A DNA stretch of 35,919 bases from UBA4292 sp964648695 (lineage in GTDB: Bacteria; Bacillota; Clostridia; Lachnospirales; Lachnospiraceae). Location of the stretch: the NCBI GenBank assembly GCA_964648695.1, contig CAZYLH010000008.1, positions 1-35,919 on the forward strand, read 5' to 3'. A model generated the notes under the pieces. The model was not told where the DNA came from. It ran no database searches and saw nothing but the letters and a program-made list of their open reading frames with translations. This document shows positions 16,187-26,500 of this stretch, one piece after another (within the stretch, counting starts at the first letter, position 1; each line of letters begins with the position of its first letter). Both the position numbers and the translations under genes were made by a program.

Positions 16187-16963
16187 TCAGCCCGCATTTT
16201 TCTGATAGATAAAAAAGAGCCCCTTTAGTAAAAGATCATCGTCATAGATGATCTGCCTGCTGCAATATGGGAGAATAAAGCGTGTAAGTCCTCCCGTTGC
16301 TACCACAAGGGCGCTCTCGCCAAGCTCCTCCTCTATGCGCGCGATAATCCCCTCCGCCATCGCAGCGTTGCCGTAGACAATGCCGCTTCTCATGCAGTCG
16401 ATGGTATTTGTTCCAATAACTTTTTTTGGCGCAGTGAGACTGATCATGGGAAGCTGAGCTGTTCCGCTGGCAAGTGATTCTAAGGCCACCTTAAGGCCGG
16501 GCGTGATCATGCCGCCAAGAAAGCTTCCCTTTTTGTCTATGACAGAGATTGTCGTTGCTGTCCCCATATCAAAGATGATCATTGGTCTTGGCTCTTTTTG
16601 ATAAAGCCGTATCGCCGCCACGGCAGCCACCACCATGTCAGCTCCTAAGGTTGCGGGATTGTCGATTAGAATATTTAGACCGGTCTTTACACCCGGCCCT
16701 ACTACCATCGGTTTTTTTCCAAGAACACGCTCGGCAGCCGCGCACACAGTCTGTGACACAGGCGGAACAACAGAGGAGATAATGCACCCTTCAATCTCCT
16801 CCGTCTTAACACCTCTAAACTCCAAAATATTTTTAAAGAAAATGGCGTATTCAAGGTCAGTCTTGTCGGTGTCCGTTGAAACCCTCTCCGTAAAATACGT
16901 CTTTTTTTCGTCTATTCCGCCAAACACTATATTTGTATTTCCAATATCAATCGCAAGGATCAT
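16187..16963 (-). CDS. coaX: Type III pantothenate kinase
   Basis: 258 residues. First step of coenzyme A synthesis, phosphorylating pantothenate; type III enzymes need a monovalent cation and are not inhibited by CoA. The ASKHA-fold motifs are present: DIGNTN at 5-10, the GPGVKTGLNI region, GADMVVAAVAA with its catalytic Asp, and DMGTATT. I chose the ATG at 16963, preceded by GGGAGA, which gives the usual N-terminus MILAIDIGNTN; the ATG four codons upstream lacks a site. It follows purE by 30 bp. Confidence 0.95.
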   Translation of the reverse strand: MILAIDIGNTNIVFGGIDEKKTYFTERVSTDTDKTDLEYAIFFKNILEFRGVKTEEIEGCIISSVVPPVSQTVCAAAERVLGKKPMVVGPGVKTGLNILIDNPATLGADMVVAAVAAIRLYQKEPRPMIIFDMGTATTISVIDKKGSFLGGMITPGLKVALESLASGTAQLPMISLTAPKKVIGTNTIDCMRSGIVYGNAAMAEGIIARIEEELGESALVVATGGLTRFILPYCSRQIIYDDDLLLKGLFFIYQKNAG

Positions 16964-16993
16964 CGCTTCTCCCATGCACTCATTAAAAGCCGC

Positions 16994-17488
16994 TTATAAA
17001 GCCGCCACCTTTTCCTTGAGTGCCTCATTCTTTTTTATTACCGCATCAATCATATCCTTCTTGGCTGTCTCAAGTTTCTTTGCCAGAACATCGTCCGATA
17101 AAGCCAGCATTTGAACTGCCAAAATTGCGGCATTTTTCGCTCCATTTATAGCCACCGTAGCCACGGGAATTCCCGGGGGCATCTGAACTGTCGCAAGCAG
17201 TGCGTCAAGTCCCTCAACGGATGATTTAACAGGAATGCCGATGACCGGAAGCGTAGTATGCCCTGCGATAACTCCGGCAAGATGCGCCGCCATACCTGCC
17301 GCGCAGATGATAACGCCAAAGCCATCTTCCTTTGCGCTGGCCGCAAACTGGCTTGCAAGCTCCGGCGTCCTGTGCGCACTCATAACCTTGCATTCAAACG
17401 GAACCCCGTAAGCCTTTAATTCTGTCATCGCTCCCTTTACGATGTCAAAATCACTGTCGGAGCCCATGATAATCGCTACCTTTTTCAT
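16994..17488 (-). CDS. purE: N5-carboxyaminoimidazole ribonucleotide mutase
   Basis: 164 residues, class I PurE. Converts N5-CAIR to CAIR in purine synthesis. Motifs: GSDSDFD near the N-terminus, SAHRTPE with the catalytic His, and AAGMAAHLAG. I chose the second ATG (17488), because AGGAAG lies six bases before it and abuts the first ATG directly. It is the first gene after a promoter. The rest of the pur pathway is not adjacent, which is unusual since purE often leads the pur operon. Confidence 0.95.
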   Translation of the reverse strand: MKKVAIIMGSDSDFDIVKGAMTELKAYGVPFECKVMSAHRTPELASQFAASAKEDGFGVIICAAGMAAHLAGVIAGHTTLPVIGIPVKSSVEGLDALLATVQMPPGIPVATVAINGAKNAAILAVQMLALSDDVLAKKLETAKKDMIDAVIKKNEALKEKVAAL

Positions 17489-17531
17489 AGTCATCTTCCT
17501 CGCTTCTTAATTTTTAGCCAATGCCTAGGAT

Positions 17532-17560
17532 AGTATAACCCCTAAGGGTCTTTTTTACAA
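17532..17560 (-). promoter_or_regulatory. Promoter of the purE-coaX-prfC operon
   Basis: Minus strand: TTGTAA, 17-bp spacer, TATACT, about 44 bp upstream of the purE start and just after the recX terminator. The predicted leader is short (about 37 nt), with no room for a purine riboswitch. Confidence 0.65.
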
Positions 17561-17570
17561 GGGATTTTAA

Positions 17571-17616
17571 AAAACAAAAAATTGGGCTGTGGAGATTATT
17601 TTCATCCTCACAGCCC
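17571..17616 (-). terminator. Intrinsic terminator after recX
   Basis: Minus strand: GGGCTGTG pairs with CACAGCCC (8 bp, 17-nt loop), followed by AATTTTTTG and more T residues. It begins 8 bp beyond the recX stop codon. A T-run also follows on the plus strand, so it may act in both directions. Confidence 0.85.
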
Positions 17617-17623
17617 GTTTTTA

Positions 17624-18244
17624 CTATTCAAATTCTTCTCTGTAGCACCCAAGCTCTTGCCGGATGGCATCTAGGGGAAAGCCCTTTGATAAAAAGAAGC
17701 GCATCTGCCTAGCGTACTCCTTTGGCTCTTCCAAATTCACGCCTTTACAGCGCTTTTCTACCAGCTTTTTTAGCGCCCCCATCTCACGCTCCGCCCCGTC
17801 CTCAAGCTCTTTTTCGATAATATCCCTTTCTATCCCTTTAGCAAAAAGCTCTGCACGCAACTGCCTGATACTCTTAGAGCTTCCACGGCTTTCAATGTAT
17901 CGCGCCGCATAGCTGATATCATCTAAAAAGCCGTATTCGGTAAGGAGTTCTATCACCCGGTCGATAATCTCCTTCGGATAATACCCCTCCCGCAGCTTTT
18001 TCTTAAGCTCCTGTGTTGTATAGCTCTTAGCGCCGAGGAGATATTCCGCCCTTGATACCGCCCGCTTTATGAGCACCTGCTGGCAGATCTCTTCATATAC
18101 ACCATCCGAAAGCTCCGCTTCCTCCTCAATATGATAGGCAGAAAGCTCCGCCCTGTACAGTGGAATGGTACATTCCTCTCCGTCTAGGAGAATGTGCACC
18201 GCATACCGCCCTTTTTTTAAGGGCTCAATCCTCAGAACCTTCAT
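17624..18244 (-). CDS. recX: Regulatory protein RecX
   Basis: 206 residues. RecX binds RecA filaments and restrains their activity. The protein is helical, with the tandem three-helix repeats of the family: SRAEYLLGAKSYTTQELKKKL, GFLDDISYAARYIESR and the closing FFLSKGFPLDAIRQEL. I chose the ATG at 18244, with GGAGAG eight bases upstream. It overlaps the end of recA by 20 bp, so recA and recX are coupled and both should be SOS-induced. An in-frame upstream extension deeper into recA is less likely. Confidence 0.9.
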   Translation of the reverse strand: MKVLRIEPLKKGRYAVHILLDGEECTIPLYRAELSAYHIEEEAELSDGVYEEICQQVLIKRAVSRAEYLLGAKSYTTQELKKKLREGYYPKEIIDRVIELLTEYGFLDDISYAARYIESRGSSKSIRQLRAELFAKGIERDIIEKELEDGAEREMGALKKLVEKRCKGVNLEEPKEYARQMRFFLSKGFPLDAIRQELGCYREEFE

Positions 18245-19256
18245 TTTCCTGGCTCTCCGGCGCAACTAAGGCGAAGTGCTCTCTCACCTTCCTATCAACC
18301 TCCTGCATTATCTCAGGATGCTCTGAGAGGAAAAGCTTTGCATTTTCACGTCCCTGTCCGATTTTCTCATTATTGTACGCATACCAGGCGCCGCTCTTTA
18401 CGACAATACCCACGCCGGACGCCAAATCCAGCAGATCTCCGACTGTTGAAATGCCCTTGCCGTACATAATGTCAAACTCCGCCTCCTTAAAAGGAGGCGC
18501 AACCTTATTCTTGACCACCTTGATCCTTGTGCGGTTACCGATAACCTCCCCGCCCTGCTTGATCTGCTCTCCACGGCGCACCTCAAGACGCACGGAGGCG
18601 TAGAATTTTAGCGCGCGCCCTCCCGTGGTAGTCTCCGGGTTTCCAAACATCACACCGATCTTTTCACGGAGCTGATTTATAAAAATGACAATGCAGTTGG
18701 TCTTGCTGACAACAGCGGTCAATTTTCTTAGAGCCTGGCTCATCAGACGCGCCTGAAGACCCATATGGCTCTCTCCCATCTCTCCGTCTATCTCCGCCTT
18801 TGGCACCAGCGCTGCCACAGAGTCCACGATCACAATGTCCACCGCACCGGAGCGCACCATGGTTTCTGTGATCTCAAGCGCCTGCTCTCCGTTATCCGGC
18901 TGAGATATATAAAGGTTGTCAATATCCACTCCTATATTTTTTGCATAAACCGGATCCAGAGCGTGCTCAGCATCTATAAAGCCGGCTATGCCGCCTCTTT
19001 TTTGCACTTCCGCTACCATGTGCAAAGCCACAGTGGTCTTACCGCTGGACTCAGGTCCGTAGACTTCAACTATTCTTCCTTTAGGAACGCCGCCCACACC
19101 AAGCGCAATATCAAGGCCTAAGGAGCCTGTTGGAACAGCCTCCACATTTATCTGACGCTTAGGGTCACCGAGCTTCATCACAGAGCCTTTTCCATATGCC
19201 TTCTCTATCTGCGAAATGGCAGCATCCAGAGCTTTTTGTCTGTCTTCTAATTGCAT
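18225..19256 (-). CDS. recA: Recombinase RecA
   Basis: 343 residues. ATP-dependent strand exchange and co-protease for LexA cleavage. Walker A GPESSGKT is at 67-74; the NKRGGIAGFIDAEHALDP-like segment (here beginning QKRGGIAGF), VIVDSVAALVPKAEI and the loop with GNPETTTGGRALKF are intact. The tail is acidic (ENEGSED), as usual. AAGGAAG precedes the ATG. It is expressed from a consensus promoter carrying a LexA box. rnpB lies upstream and recX overlaps downstream. Confidence 0.98.
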   Translation of the reverse strand: MQLEDRQKALDAAISQIEKAYGKGSVMKLGDPKRQINVEAVPTGSLGLDIALGVGGVPKGRIVEVYGPESSGKTTVALHMVAEVQKRGGIAGFIDAEHALDPVYAKNIGVDIDNLYISQPDNGEQALEITETMVRSGAVDIVIVDSVAALVPKAEIDGEMGESHMGLQARLMSQALRKLTAVVSKTNCIVIFINQLREKIGVMFGNPETTTGGRALKFYASVRLEVRRGEQIKQGGEVIGNRTRIKVVKNKVAPPFKEAEFDIMYGKGISTVGDLLDLASGVGIVVKSGAWYAYNNEKIGQGRENAKLFLSEHPEIMQEVDRKVREHFALVAPESQENEGSED

Positions 19257-19299
19257 GTTTTTTCTTCCTTTCCTTAAGGCACTGTATGTCTACCGCACC

Positions 19300-19313
19300 C
19301 AAACATTTGTTCG
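19300..19313 (-). promoter_or_regulatory. LexA (SOS) operator of recA
   Basis: CGAACAAATGTTTG fits the Gram-positive LexA consensus CGAACRNRYGTTYG at every position. It lies immediately downstream of the recA -10 box, where bound LexA would block initiation. It also shows that this organism uses a Bacillus/Clostridium-type LexA. Confidence 0.9.
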
Positions 19314-19322
19314 CCTGCGACT

Positions 19323-19351
19323 ATCATACTATCTCCCATAAAATTTGTCAA
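19323..19351 (-). promoter_or_regulatory. Promoter of recA-recX
   Basis: Minus strand: consensus TTGACA, 17-bp spacer, TATGAT (5 of 6), with an AT-rich stretch upstream. The LexA operator follows nine bases after the -10 box. Confidence 0.85.
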
Positions 19352-19446
19352 GCACAAAAACCGATTTTCTTTCACGGGGATTAGCTGCCGCCAAATGAGG
19401 GACAGCTCTGAAAGGTGCGAGCACACCGGTATTTGAAAAGGTATTA

Positions 19447-19793
19447 TCAAAAGCAAGGCTATAAGCCGGGTTATGTACTCTTACGAGTGATGATCATCTA
19501 TCTAGGCCATCCGTCGCCGGATGGCTCAAGCGACATACCTGAAACTGACGGGCCGCCATATGTTTCTTTTTGTCTTGCTTCGGATGGGGTTTACATATGC
19601 CCCGGACGTTACCGGCCGGGCGGTAGTCTCTTACACTGCCCTTCCACCCTTACTCCTAGTATTGGAGCGGTACATTTCTGTTGCACTAGCCTTAGAGTTG
19701 CCTCCACCAGACGTTATCTGGCATCCTGCCCTGCGAAGCCCGGACTTTCCTCACCTGCGTATACGCAGCCGCGACCATCCACCTTACTTTTGA
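19447..19793 (-). ncRNA. rnpB: RNase P RNA, type A
   Basis: The catalytic RNA that matures tRNA 5' ends, about 347 nt. Diagnostic conserved segments on the minus strand are GAGGAAAGTCCGGGCTTC near the 5' end, GCCAGATAACGTCTGG, the AGGGTGGAAGGGCAGTGTAA region and the 3' ATAACCCGGCTTATAG. The ends were set by helix P1: TCAAAAGTAAGG at the 5' side pairs with CCTTGCTTTTGA at the 3' side, with one G-T pair. The layout is type A, not the Bacillus type B. It lies between addA and recA and has its own promoter. A clear terminator is not seen; a weak 5-bp stem near 19415-19430 is the only candidate. Confidence 0.96.
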
Positions 19794-19806
19794 CAAATAC
19801 GAGCTA

Positions 19807-19835
19807 ATTCTAATATGTTTTTTTTTCATTGTAAA
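19807..19835 (-). promoter_or_regulatory. Promoter of rnpB
   Basis: Minus strand: TTTACA, 17-bp spacer containing a run of nine A, then TAGAAT. The predicted start falls within about seven bases of the P1 helix, as expected for rnpB. It lies just after the addA stop codon. Confidence 0.75.
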
Positions 19836-19841
19836 GAGTTT

Positions 19842-22800
19842 TTAAATTAAAACCCTGATTTCCCTCTCAAGAGCAAATGAATATATGTACGCCTCCTTTA
19901 CGGGTAGTTTTATCGCCTGCTCAAGCGCCTTAGCATAGTAAAACAGCTGATCCTTATAGCGGGCGCGAAGTTTTTCTTCTCCCCCTTCCCCAGGCACATA
20001 ATCTGTCTTATAATCCACAAGCACAAGGCCGTCTGACTCCTTAAAAAAGCTGTCGATGATTCCTCTCACCAAAATACGCTCATCATCTTCTCCTTCTGAT
20101 ACAGTACCGTCATCCGATATAAGCCCTCCTGCAGATACGCCAAGTAGAAAGGGCTGCTCCGCATGATACTTTCCTAGCCTTGCCGCCGTGCACATGCGCT
20201 CTGCTAGGGGTGATCTAAAAAACTTCTTAATATCCTCGCCAGAAACCAGCCATATCTCCTCCTCGCTGATACTCCCCTGCTCCTTCATGAAGTGCAGCTG
20301 GTCTGATACATACTCATCCCTTTCTTTATCATCCGCCTCCAAGGGGTATTCCGAAAAATTAAACAGCTGTAAAACCCTATGATATGCCGTACCCCTCTTA
20401 GCTCCGCTCTTTTTTCCCGAAATCCTTGAGCGGTCTGTATCTGCCATAACGGATAGAGCTTCCTCCTCATCATAGGCAGCCCTTTTTAACTCCGTGACAG
20501 ACATAGCTGCATGTAGCTTAGTAAGCCTCTCATGGGGATATGACCAGCTTAGGATTTTAAATAGCTTTTCTGAAATATCCCCCTCGTCCTCTTTTATCTC
20601 CTCATATACGAGAGGCTTTATGCTTATCTGATCTTTAAAAATTTTCCTAACCGCAAGCGAAAAATCACTTGAGCTTAACAGTAAGTGATTGCCCTCTAAG
20701 ATGTCCGCCGTGCAGTCTTTTTCGTTATTTTCATCCCAGGAAAATAACGCTGGCATAACCCAGTCAAGAAAGCTCTTTGCCGATGAGAGAACCCTTGATG
20801 AAAGAGTTCCAGAAAAGCCCTTCCCATCCGCTATCCATTTTTTTAGCTGAGCGTCCATATCCTTTATCGCCCCTGTGATGATTAACAGCTCCTTTGCCCT
20901 GGTCATGGCGACATAGAGCACCCTCATCTCCTCCTCAAGAAGAGCGCTCCTCTTTTTTTCGCGCATAACAGCTTTCTTTATACTCTTAGCGCGGTATCTA
21001 ATCCTGGGATTTAAAATATCCGCCCCTATGCCGTATTTTTCATCTAAGAGCACCGATGCGTTTAAATCCATCCGATTAAAACCAGCGTTCATGTTTGCCA
21101 GAAATACAACCGGAAATTCAAGCCCCTTACTCTTGTGAATGGTCATCATCCTCACCGCATCCACATCTTCATCGCTTCCCGCGGGAATATCCTCCTCTAC
21201 ATCATATTTTCTCATTCTGTCAATGTATCGGATAAAGTTAAACAGTCCGCGATAGCTTGTCTCCTCATAGGCACGGGCTTTGGCGACCAGTATATCCAGA
21301 TTCTTAATCCGCTTTTTTCCCTGTGGAAGCGCCATCACATAGTATCTATAGCCCGTCTCCTCAAAGATGCGAAGGAGAAGCTCATGGATGGGCAAAAACC
21401 TTGAAAGCCGGCGGTATTTCTCAAGCTGTACAAAAAATCCGTCAAGCTTTTTAGAGTTTTCTCTTTCTGCCATGCAGCAGGAATAAAAGCTATTAGAATA
21501 ACCTTTACCCACACCGCCAAGACGTATATCTGCCAGCTCCTGCGCGCTAAAGCCGCCAAAAGCGCTTCTCATCACACCGGCAAGAGGAATATCCTGCAGA
21601 GGATTGTCTAGTAAGCGCAGGTAATTTAGAACATCCACCACTTCCACAGAACTAAAATAGCCGGTCTCATTTTCCACATAAACCGGTATTCCCATCTCCT
21701 TTAAAACCCTGACAAAGCTTTCCTGTGTGGCAGAAAGTGACCGCGTAAGTATGGCGATATCATTAAATTTAACAGGACGCATTTTTCCAAGCTTCCCATC
21801 ATAGACCATGAACGGATCAGCGGGATTTACCAACTGCAAAATCTTTGCCCCAAGCATTCTCGCCTCATGCTCCTTGTTATTATAGCCCGTGGTGTCAGAC
21901 ATAAGATCATCCTCTTTTGCGCTATCATCACCCTTAGCATCATCGCCAAGGCCAAGAAGCATTACCTCTAAATCCGCGATATCTTTACTTCTTTGCGGCA
22001 TACTCGCCATTGGCTTTAGGGCAGCATTTTTATCATAATCTATTCCTCCAAGCTCCTTTATCATAATCCGGGAAAAAATCATATTGATAGCGAGTAGCAC
22101 GCTGCTTCTGCTTCTGAAATTTTCCGAAAGCTCTATCTTACAAAGTTTTTCTTCGTCTGATGAACTATAGGAATTATATTTTTCTAAAAAGAGCCCCGGT
22201 CTTGCCTGTCTAAAGCCGTAGATACTCTGCTTTACATCCCCGACCATAAAGCGGTTTTCTTCTCCGAAGCGCTCCTTGCTTATGGCAAAAAGTATCGCCT
22301 CCTGTACCAGATTGCAGTCCTGATACTCATCCACCAGAACCTCTCTAAAACCTGCGGCATAGGTGTCTGCGACATCACTTGGGGCATCGTCATTATATAA
22401 GAGTGCCAGAGCCATATGCTCCAGATCTGAAAAATCACAGATGGAAAGCGCTCTTTTTCTCTCATCAAAGCGCTCAGAAAAAAGCCTTACCAGGCGTACC
22501 ATCTCATGCCGCATGGGCGCCATCTCATCCGCCTCCCACATAAGCTGCCTTTTGCTACAGCCCCTAGAAAGCTCCTTAAGCGCCTTTATTCCATCCTTTA
22601 TCTGGTCTCTAATATCAAAGGCTTCTTTTATTAAATCCTCTAACCCTAAAGCCTCTGCCTTTTCATCTTTATTTAGAGTGGGCTTTCTATCAAATGAAAT
22701 CTCAGATACGGCGCGGGACAGAGCAGATAGTTCTTCTATCTGCGCAGCATGACTAAGAACTGTGGCATCCTTTTTAAAGAGCAGAACATACTTTGACGGA

Positions 22801-23504
22801 AAACCCTCTCGTAGCGCCATTTTTTCTGCCCCTAGAGCCATCTCATAAAGCTCTAACAGGCGCTTAAGGATCATCTGCTTAAGATCATCCGCCCACTCTA
22901 AATTGTCCGAAAGACAGTTATCAAGCCATTTTCCTGGAAAAGGGTAGCTTCTTGAATACTCATAGAGATTAAGGATAAGCTCCGTCACTTTCTCATCGTC
23001 CATCCCCTTCGCATACATATCGCGAAAATTCAAGAACGATTCCACTTGTGCAGCATACTGCTCCTCAAATATCTCCTCCAGTATATCCGCCTTCATCAGG
23101 GCAAGCTCCCCCATATCCCCAAGCCTGAAATTCGGATCGATATCTAATCTAAAAAACTGTTCCCTGATCATCTTTAGACAAAAGCTGTGGATGGTTGAGA
23201 TGTTTGCACTAGGTATCAGCCCTATCTGGCGCGTGATGTTTGTGTTATCAGGCTCATCTAAAAGCATTTCCTCCAAGCTTTGGCGAAGTCTCTCCTTCAT
23301 CTGCGCCGCAGCGGCATTTGTAAAGGTCACCACAAGAAGTTGATCTAAGTCCACCGGATAAAGTGGATCTGTGATCTTCTTTATGATATGCGCCGTAAGC
23401 ACGGCAGTTTTTCCACTGCCCGCTCCGGCTGCCACCAAGAGATTTCCGCCAGAAAACTTTATAATTCTCTCCTGATCCTTTGTCCACTTAAAGTCCAATT
23501 TCAC
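19842..23504 (-). CDS. addA: ATP-dependent helicase/nuclease subunit A (AddA)
   Basis: 1220 residues, normal AddA length. UvrD-family 3'-5' helicase plus RecB-type nuclease; with AddB it resects double-strand breaks for RecA, the Firmicute counterpart of RecBCD. Walker A GAGSGKTA is near 27-34, VDEYQDCN is the Walker B/motif II, and DAVRMMTIHKSKGLEFPVVF carries later helicase motifs. The C-terminal nuclease motif VDYKTD is at 1163-1168. The GTG start overlaps the addB stop by 4 bp, but GGAGGA is almost adjacent to it. A TTG two codons further in (23498) has better spacing and may be the true start. Confidence 0.96.
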   Translation of the reverse strand: MKLDFKWTKDQERIIKFSGGNLLVAAGAGSGKTAVLTAHIIKKITDPLYPVDLDQLLVVTFTNAAAAQMKERLRQSLEEMLLDEPDNTNITRQIGLIPSANISTIHSFCLKMIREQFFRLDIDPNFRLGDMGELALMKADILEEIFEEQYAAQVESFLNFRDMYAKGMDDEKVTELILNLYEYSRSYPFPGKWLDNCLSDNLEWADDLKQMILKRLLELYEMALGAEKMALREGFPSKYVLLFKKDATVLSHAAQIEELSALSRAVSEISFDRKPTLNKDEKAEALGLEDLIKEAFDIRDQIKDGIKALKELSRGCSKRQLMWEADEMAPMRHEMVRLVRLFSERFDERKRALSICDFSDLEHMALALLYNDDAPSDVADTYAAGFREVLVDEYQDCNLVQEAILFAISKERFGEENRFMVGDVKQSIYGFRQARPGLFLEKYNSYSSSDEEKLCKIELSENFRSRSSVLLAINMIFSRIMIKELGGIDYDKNAALKPMASMPQRSKDIADLEVMLLGLGDDAKGDDSAKEDDLMSDTTGYNNKEHEARMLGAKILQLVNPADPFMVYDGKLGKMRPVKFNDIAILTRSLSATQESFVRVLKEMGIPVYVENETGYFSSVEVVDVLNYLRLLDNPLQDIPLAGVMRSAFGGFSAQELADIRLGGVGKGYSNSFYSCCMAERENSKKLDGFFVQLEKYRRLSRFLPIHELLLRIFEETGYRYYVMALPQGKKRIKNLDILVAKARAYEETSYRGLFNFIRYIDRMRKYDVEEDIPAGSDEDVDAVRMMTIHKSKGLEFPVVFLANMNAGFNRMDLNASVLLDEKYGIGADILNPRIRYRAKSIKKAVMREKKRSALLEEEMRVLYVAMTRAKELLIITGAIKDMDAQLKKWIADGKGFSGTLSSRVLSSAKSFLDWVMPALFSWDENNEKDCTADILEGNHLLLSSSDFSLAVRKIFKDQISIKPLVYEEIKEDEGDISEKLFKILSWSYPHERLTKLHAAMSVTELKRAAYDEEEALSVMADTDRSRISGKKSGAKRGTAYHRVLQLFNFSEYPLEADDKERDEYVSDQLHFMKEQGSISEEEIWLVSGEDIKKFFRSPLAERMCTAARLGKYHAEQPFLLGVSAGGLISDDGTVSEGEDDERILVRGIIDSFFKESDGLVLVDYKTDYVPGEGGEEKLRARYKDQLFYYAKALEQAIKLPVKEAYIYSFALEREIRVLI

Positions 23505-26500
23505 TCCTCCGGTTGGTTTTCAAAAAACTCCTTCATATTCTGCTCCCCGATCCTTCTGTACTGATAGCCAAAAAAACTGGTATTAAACCCGCATATCTGC
23601 CTGTACTCACAGTAATCACAGGGCTTTTTCCCTTTGTAAAGATACGGATTTGCCTCCACTTTGCCGTTAAGCATCTCGCCCTCAAGCCTTACCGTCTGTT
23701 TTTTTGCTTCATCCATCAGCCGCCAAAGGTTCTTTTCAGATGTCACCGGGGCAGAAGAGTAAATTCCCCCATCATTTTTAAGCCTAAGTCCATCCAGCAC
23801 GCGAGATTTTTTATAGGATGACAGATCTGACTCAAACAGCCTTATGGATTCTTCATCGCCATTTAAAATGCCGTTTAAGCGCATCATCTCCATCTGGCGA
23901 GTGCGCACCAGCGCTTCAATCTCCTTTTGGGTAAGATCATTTAGCTCTTCTCTTTCTATCTCCGGCACTGGCTCTGTGATATGATAGTAAAAAGCCCCCG
24001 CCGGTTTTAAGGCGCTTCCCTTAGAGAGAGCCGCATACAGATAGAGCATGAGCTGAAGCTGCAGGCCGTTTACAAGCTTAGTAAAATCAAGCGAGATATT
24101 TCCGGTCTTATAATCCACTATCCTGACATATCTGCTGCCATCTTCGCCCATCGCCTCATCAAGCCTGTCAATCTTTCCCATAAGGAGCATGGGACTGTCC
24201 TCTATTTTTATTGGCGGATACTGGCTCATGCCCTTCATGCCAAAAGCCATCTCCGTTGCCGCAGGCGAGTACTCCCCCGCTTTTAGCTGCGCTATAACAG
24301 CGTCTAAGTTAAACCTTATAACATCCCCCATCCGCTTTCTGATATGATCATTTTTAAAGCTTGCATCAAATAGGTCTGATGTAAAGCCCTCCATGGCATG
24401 GCGAATTCCCTCCGCCGTGAGCCTGAGCTTATCCTCCTCACTAAGAGCTTTTATACTCAGTCCATCCCTTTTTATAACCCTGAAAATCCAGTCAAAGGCG
24501 TCATGATAGAGATTTCCCATATCTGTATGGGCAAGACGATATTCCTGTCTTTCGTTTAGGAAAAGCCCGTATTTTAAGAAATGCGCCATCTGACAGGCGG
24601 CAAATTTTTCAAGATGCGTAACGCTTGTGATGGGCGGCTGTGAAAAAAGCTGTTTTGCAGTGGAATCATCTATTTTCTCCGCACGCCTTCCAACTGCCCT
24701 TGCCTCATCTATCAGCTTAAGCTCACCAGCATAGCCCGGTTGATTTTCATAAAAACGGTAAAGCCCCTTAAAGTTTTTATTCTTACCCGCAGCCAGAATC
24801 TCAAGGCCCTGGCGCACATGGTAGAGTTCCTCATTCTCAGATATTTTAGCTGCGTTTGGAAATATCCTCTGTATCTGTCCAAGGATATATGAGGCGTGTA
24901 GCTTATTTCCATCCTCCCCCTGTCTGCTGTAGCTTAAAAAAAGCTTGTGGGAAGGCTTTGTGATGGCGCGGTAGACGTAGAACTTATCCGTAAAGCTCTC
25001 CTTTTTGGCAGTGGGCGCAAGGTTGATTTTTTCTGCCTCAAGCTCCTCCCTGTCCGCATCATTAAGAAGCCCCCCTGCTCCAATCACGGAAGGAAAGCTC
25101 CCCTCATTCATCCCTATGACAAAAACCGCCTTTACGTTTGGCAACCTGCTTCTGCGCAGATCTCCGATGATAAGGCAGTCAAGGGTGGGCGGCACAATAC
25201 CTGCGCTACTCTCATCCAGTCCGGTTTTAAATATGTCCACCAGCTCCTTTAGGGATATATGCTCCTGCCCGATCATCTCATCCATCTGGGTCATAAGCGT
25301 CTTGATATGCTCATGGACCTGTTCGTATTCCTGGGATAGCTGTGCCTCCCCTCTATCCATAAGCGTTTCTGAAAGCTGTTTCATTCTATCAGAAAATCCG
25401 ACACTCTCCATCCAGTCACGCAAAGCTCTAAGGCGCTCGCTTACACTTAGGCGACCCTTAATGGATTTATTAAGATTAAAAAGCGGCTTACAAAGCGCCG
25501 TCTTTTTTTCATTAATACGCTCTAACTCTTTTTCCGTAATAGTCCTAGGCTTCCACTCCCACTTTTGCTGATATTTTTTTAGTCCCCGTATGCCCGCCGC
25601 AAGACAGTAATTTTCCATTAGATCGATGGTATAAAGGTCATCAAAAAAGCCGCATTTTAGATATCTAAAAACCGCTTCATATGAAAAATTATCCAGGACA
25701 GCCTCCATGGCTCCGATGGCTGCCTCCACTCCGATATTTCCCTTTAGACTATGGCGATTATCCCCAAAATACGGTATGCCCGCCTGCAACAGCTTCCTCT
25801 CTAAGATATGGCCGTATGTGTGCATATCCGTGGTGACGATGGCAAAATCCTTATACCTCCACCCGCGCTCTCTCACAAGCTTTAAAAGTTGCGCGCAGAC
25901 CATCTCCACCTCATCGGTCGGGTTCTTTGCCTCCATAAAAACCACATCCTCTGTTGGCTTTAGGTAGACGCCCCTTGTCTGCTCATAATGGCGCTCTAAA
26001 AACCGGATTTCAGCGCTTTCATAATAATCCGTTTTTTCCGAAAACCACATGGGACTTTGTACGGATAATCCTAAGTCACCTGAAAGCTTTGTGAGCGCAT
26101 TTATCGTCTTTTTTGAAAGATGAAAAAGGGCATTCTCATCGGACATTGTCCGATACTGCCCTTCTGACATATCTAAGATTACATAAACCTCGCGGCACCT
26201 GGCAATCAATTCCTGGATTAGTTTTAGCTGCACAGGTGTAAAATCTGAAAAGCCGTCAAGGATGATGACGCTGTTTTTTAAAAGCGCAGAGCGCGGAACA
26301 CACTTTATAAGCTCCGGCATCAGATTCTCAGCGGTGATATAGGTATCCGCCAAAGTTTTATTCCACTCACCAAGGATTACTAAGAGATCATGAAGCTTTG
26401 CATAAAGCTGTGGTTTATTAAAAAGACCCTCGCCCCCTCTTTTTAGGGTATCCGCATCCATCTGATACTGAGAAAATTCCGACAGCACTGATTTTAGCTT

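Noticed and set aside
17489..17531. Purine riboswitch in front of purE
   Set aside because: The leader predicted from the promoter is under 40 nt, too short for the aptamer.
19353..19446. Clear rnpB terminator
   Set aside because: Only a weak 5-bp stem with a short T stretch was found near 19415-19430, and a CCG/CGG stem before a T-run near the recA promoter; neither is convincing.
25005..25571. 188-codon plus-strand frame inside addB
   Set aside because: Low-complexity Ser/Leu-rich translation antisense to a well-supported gene.
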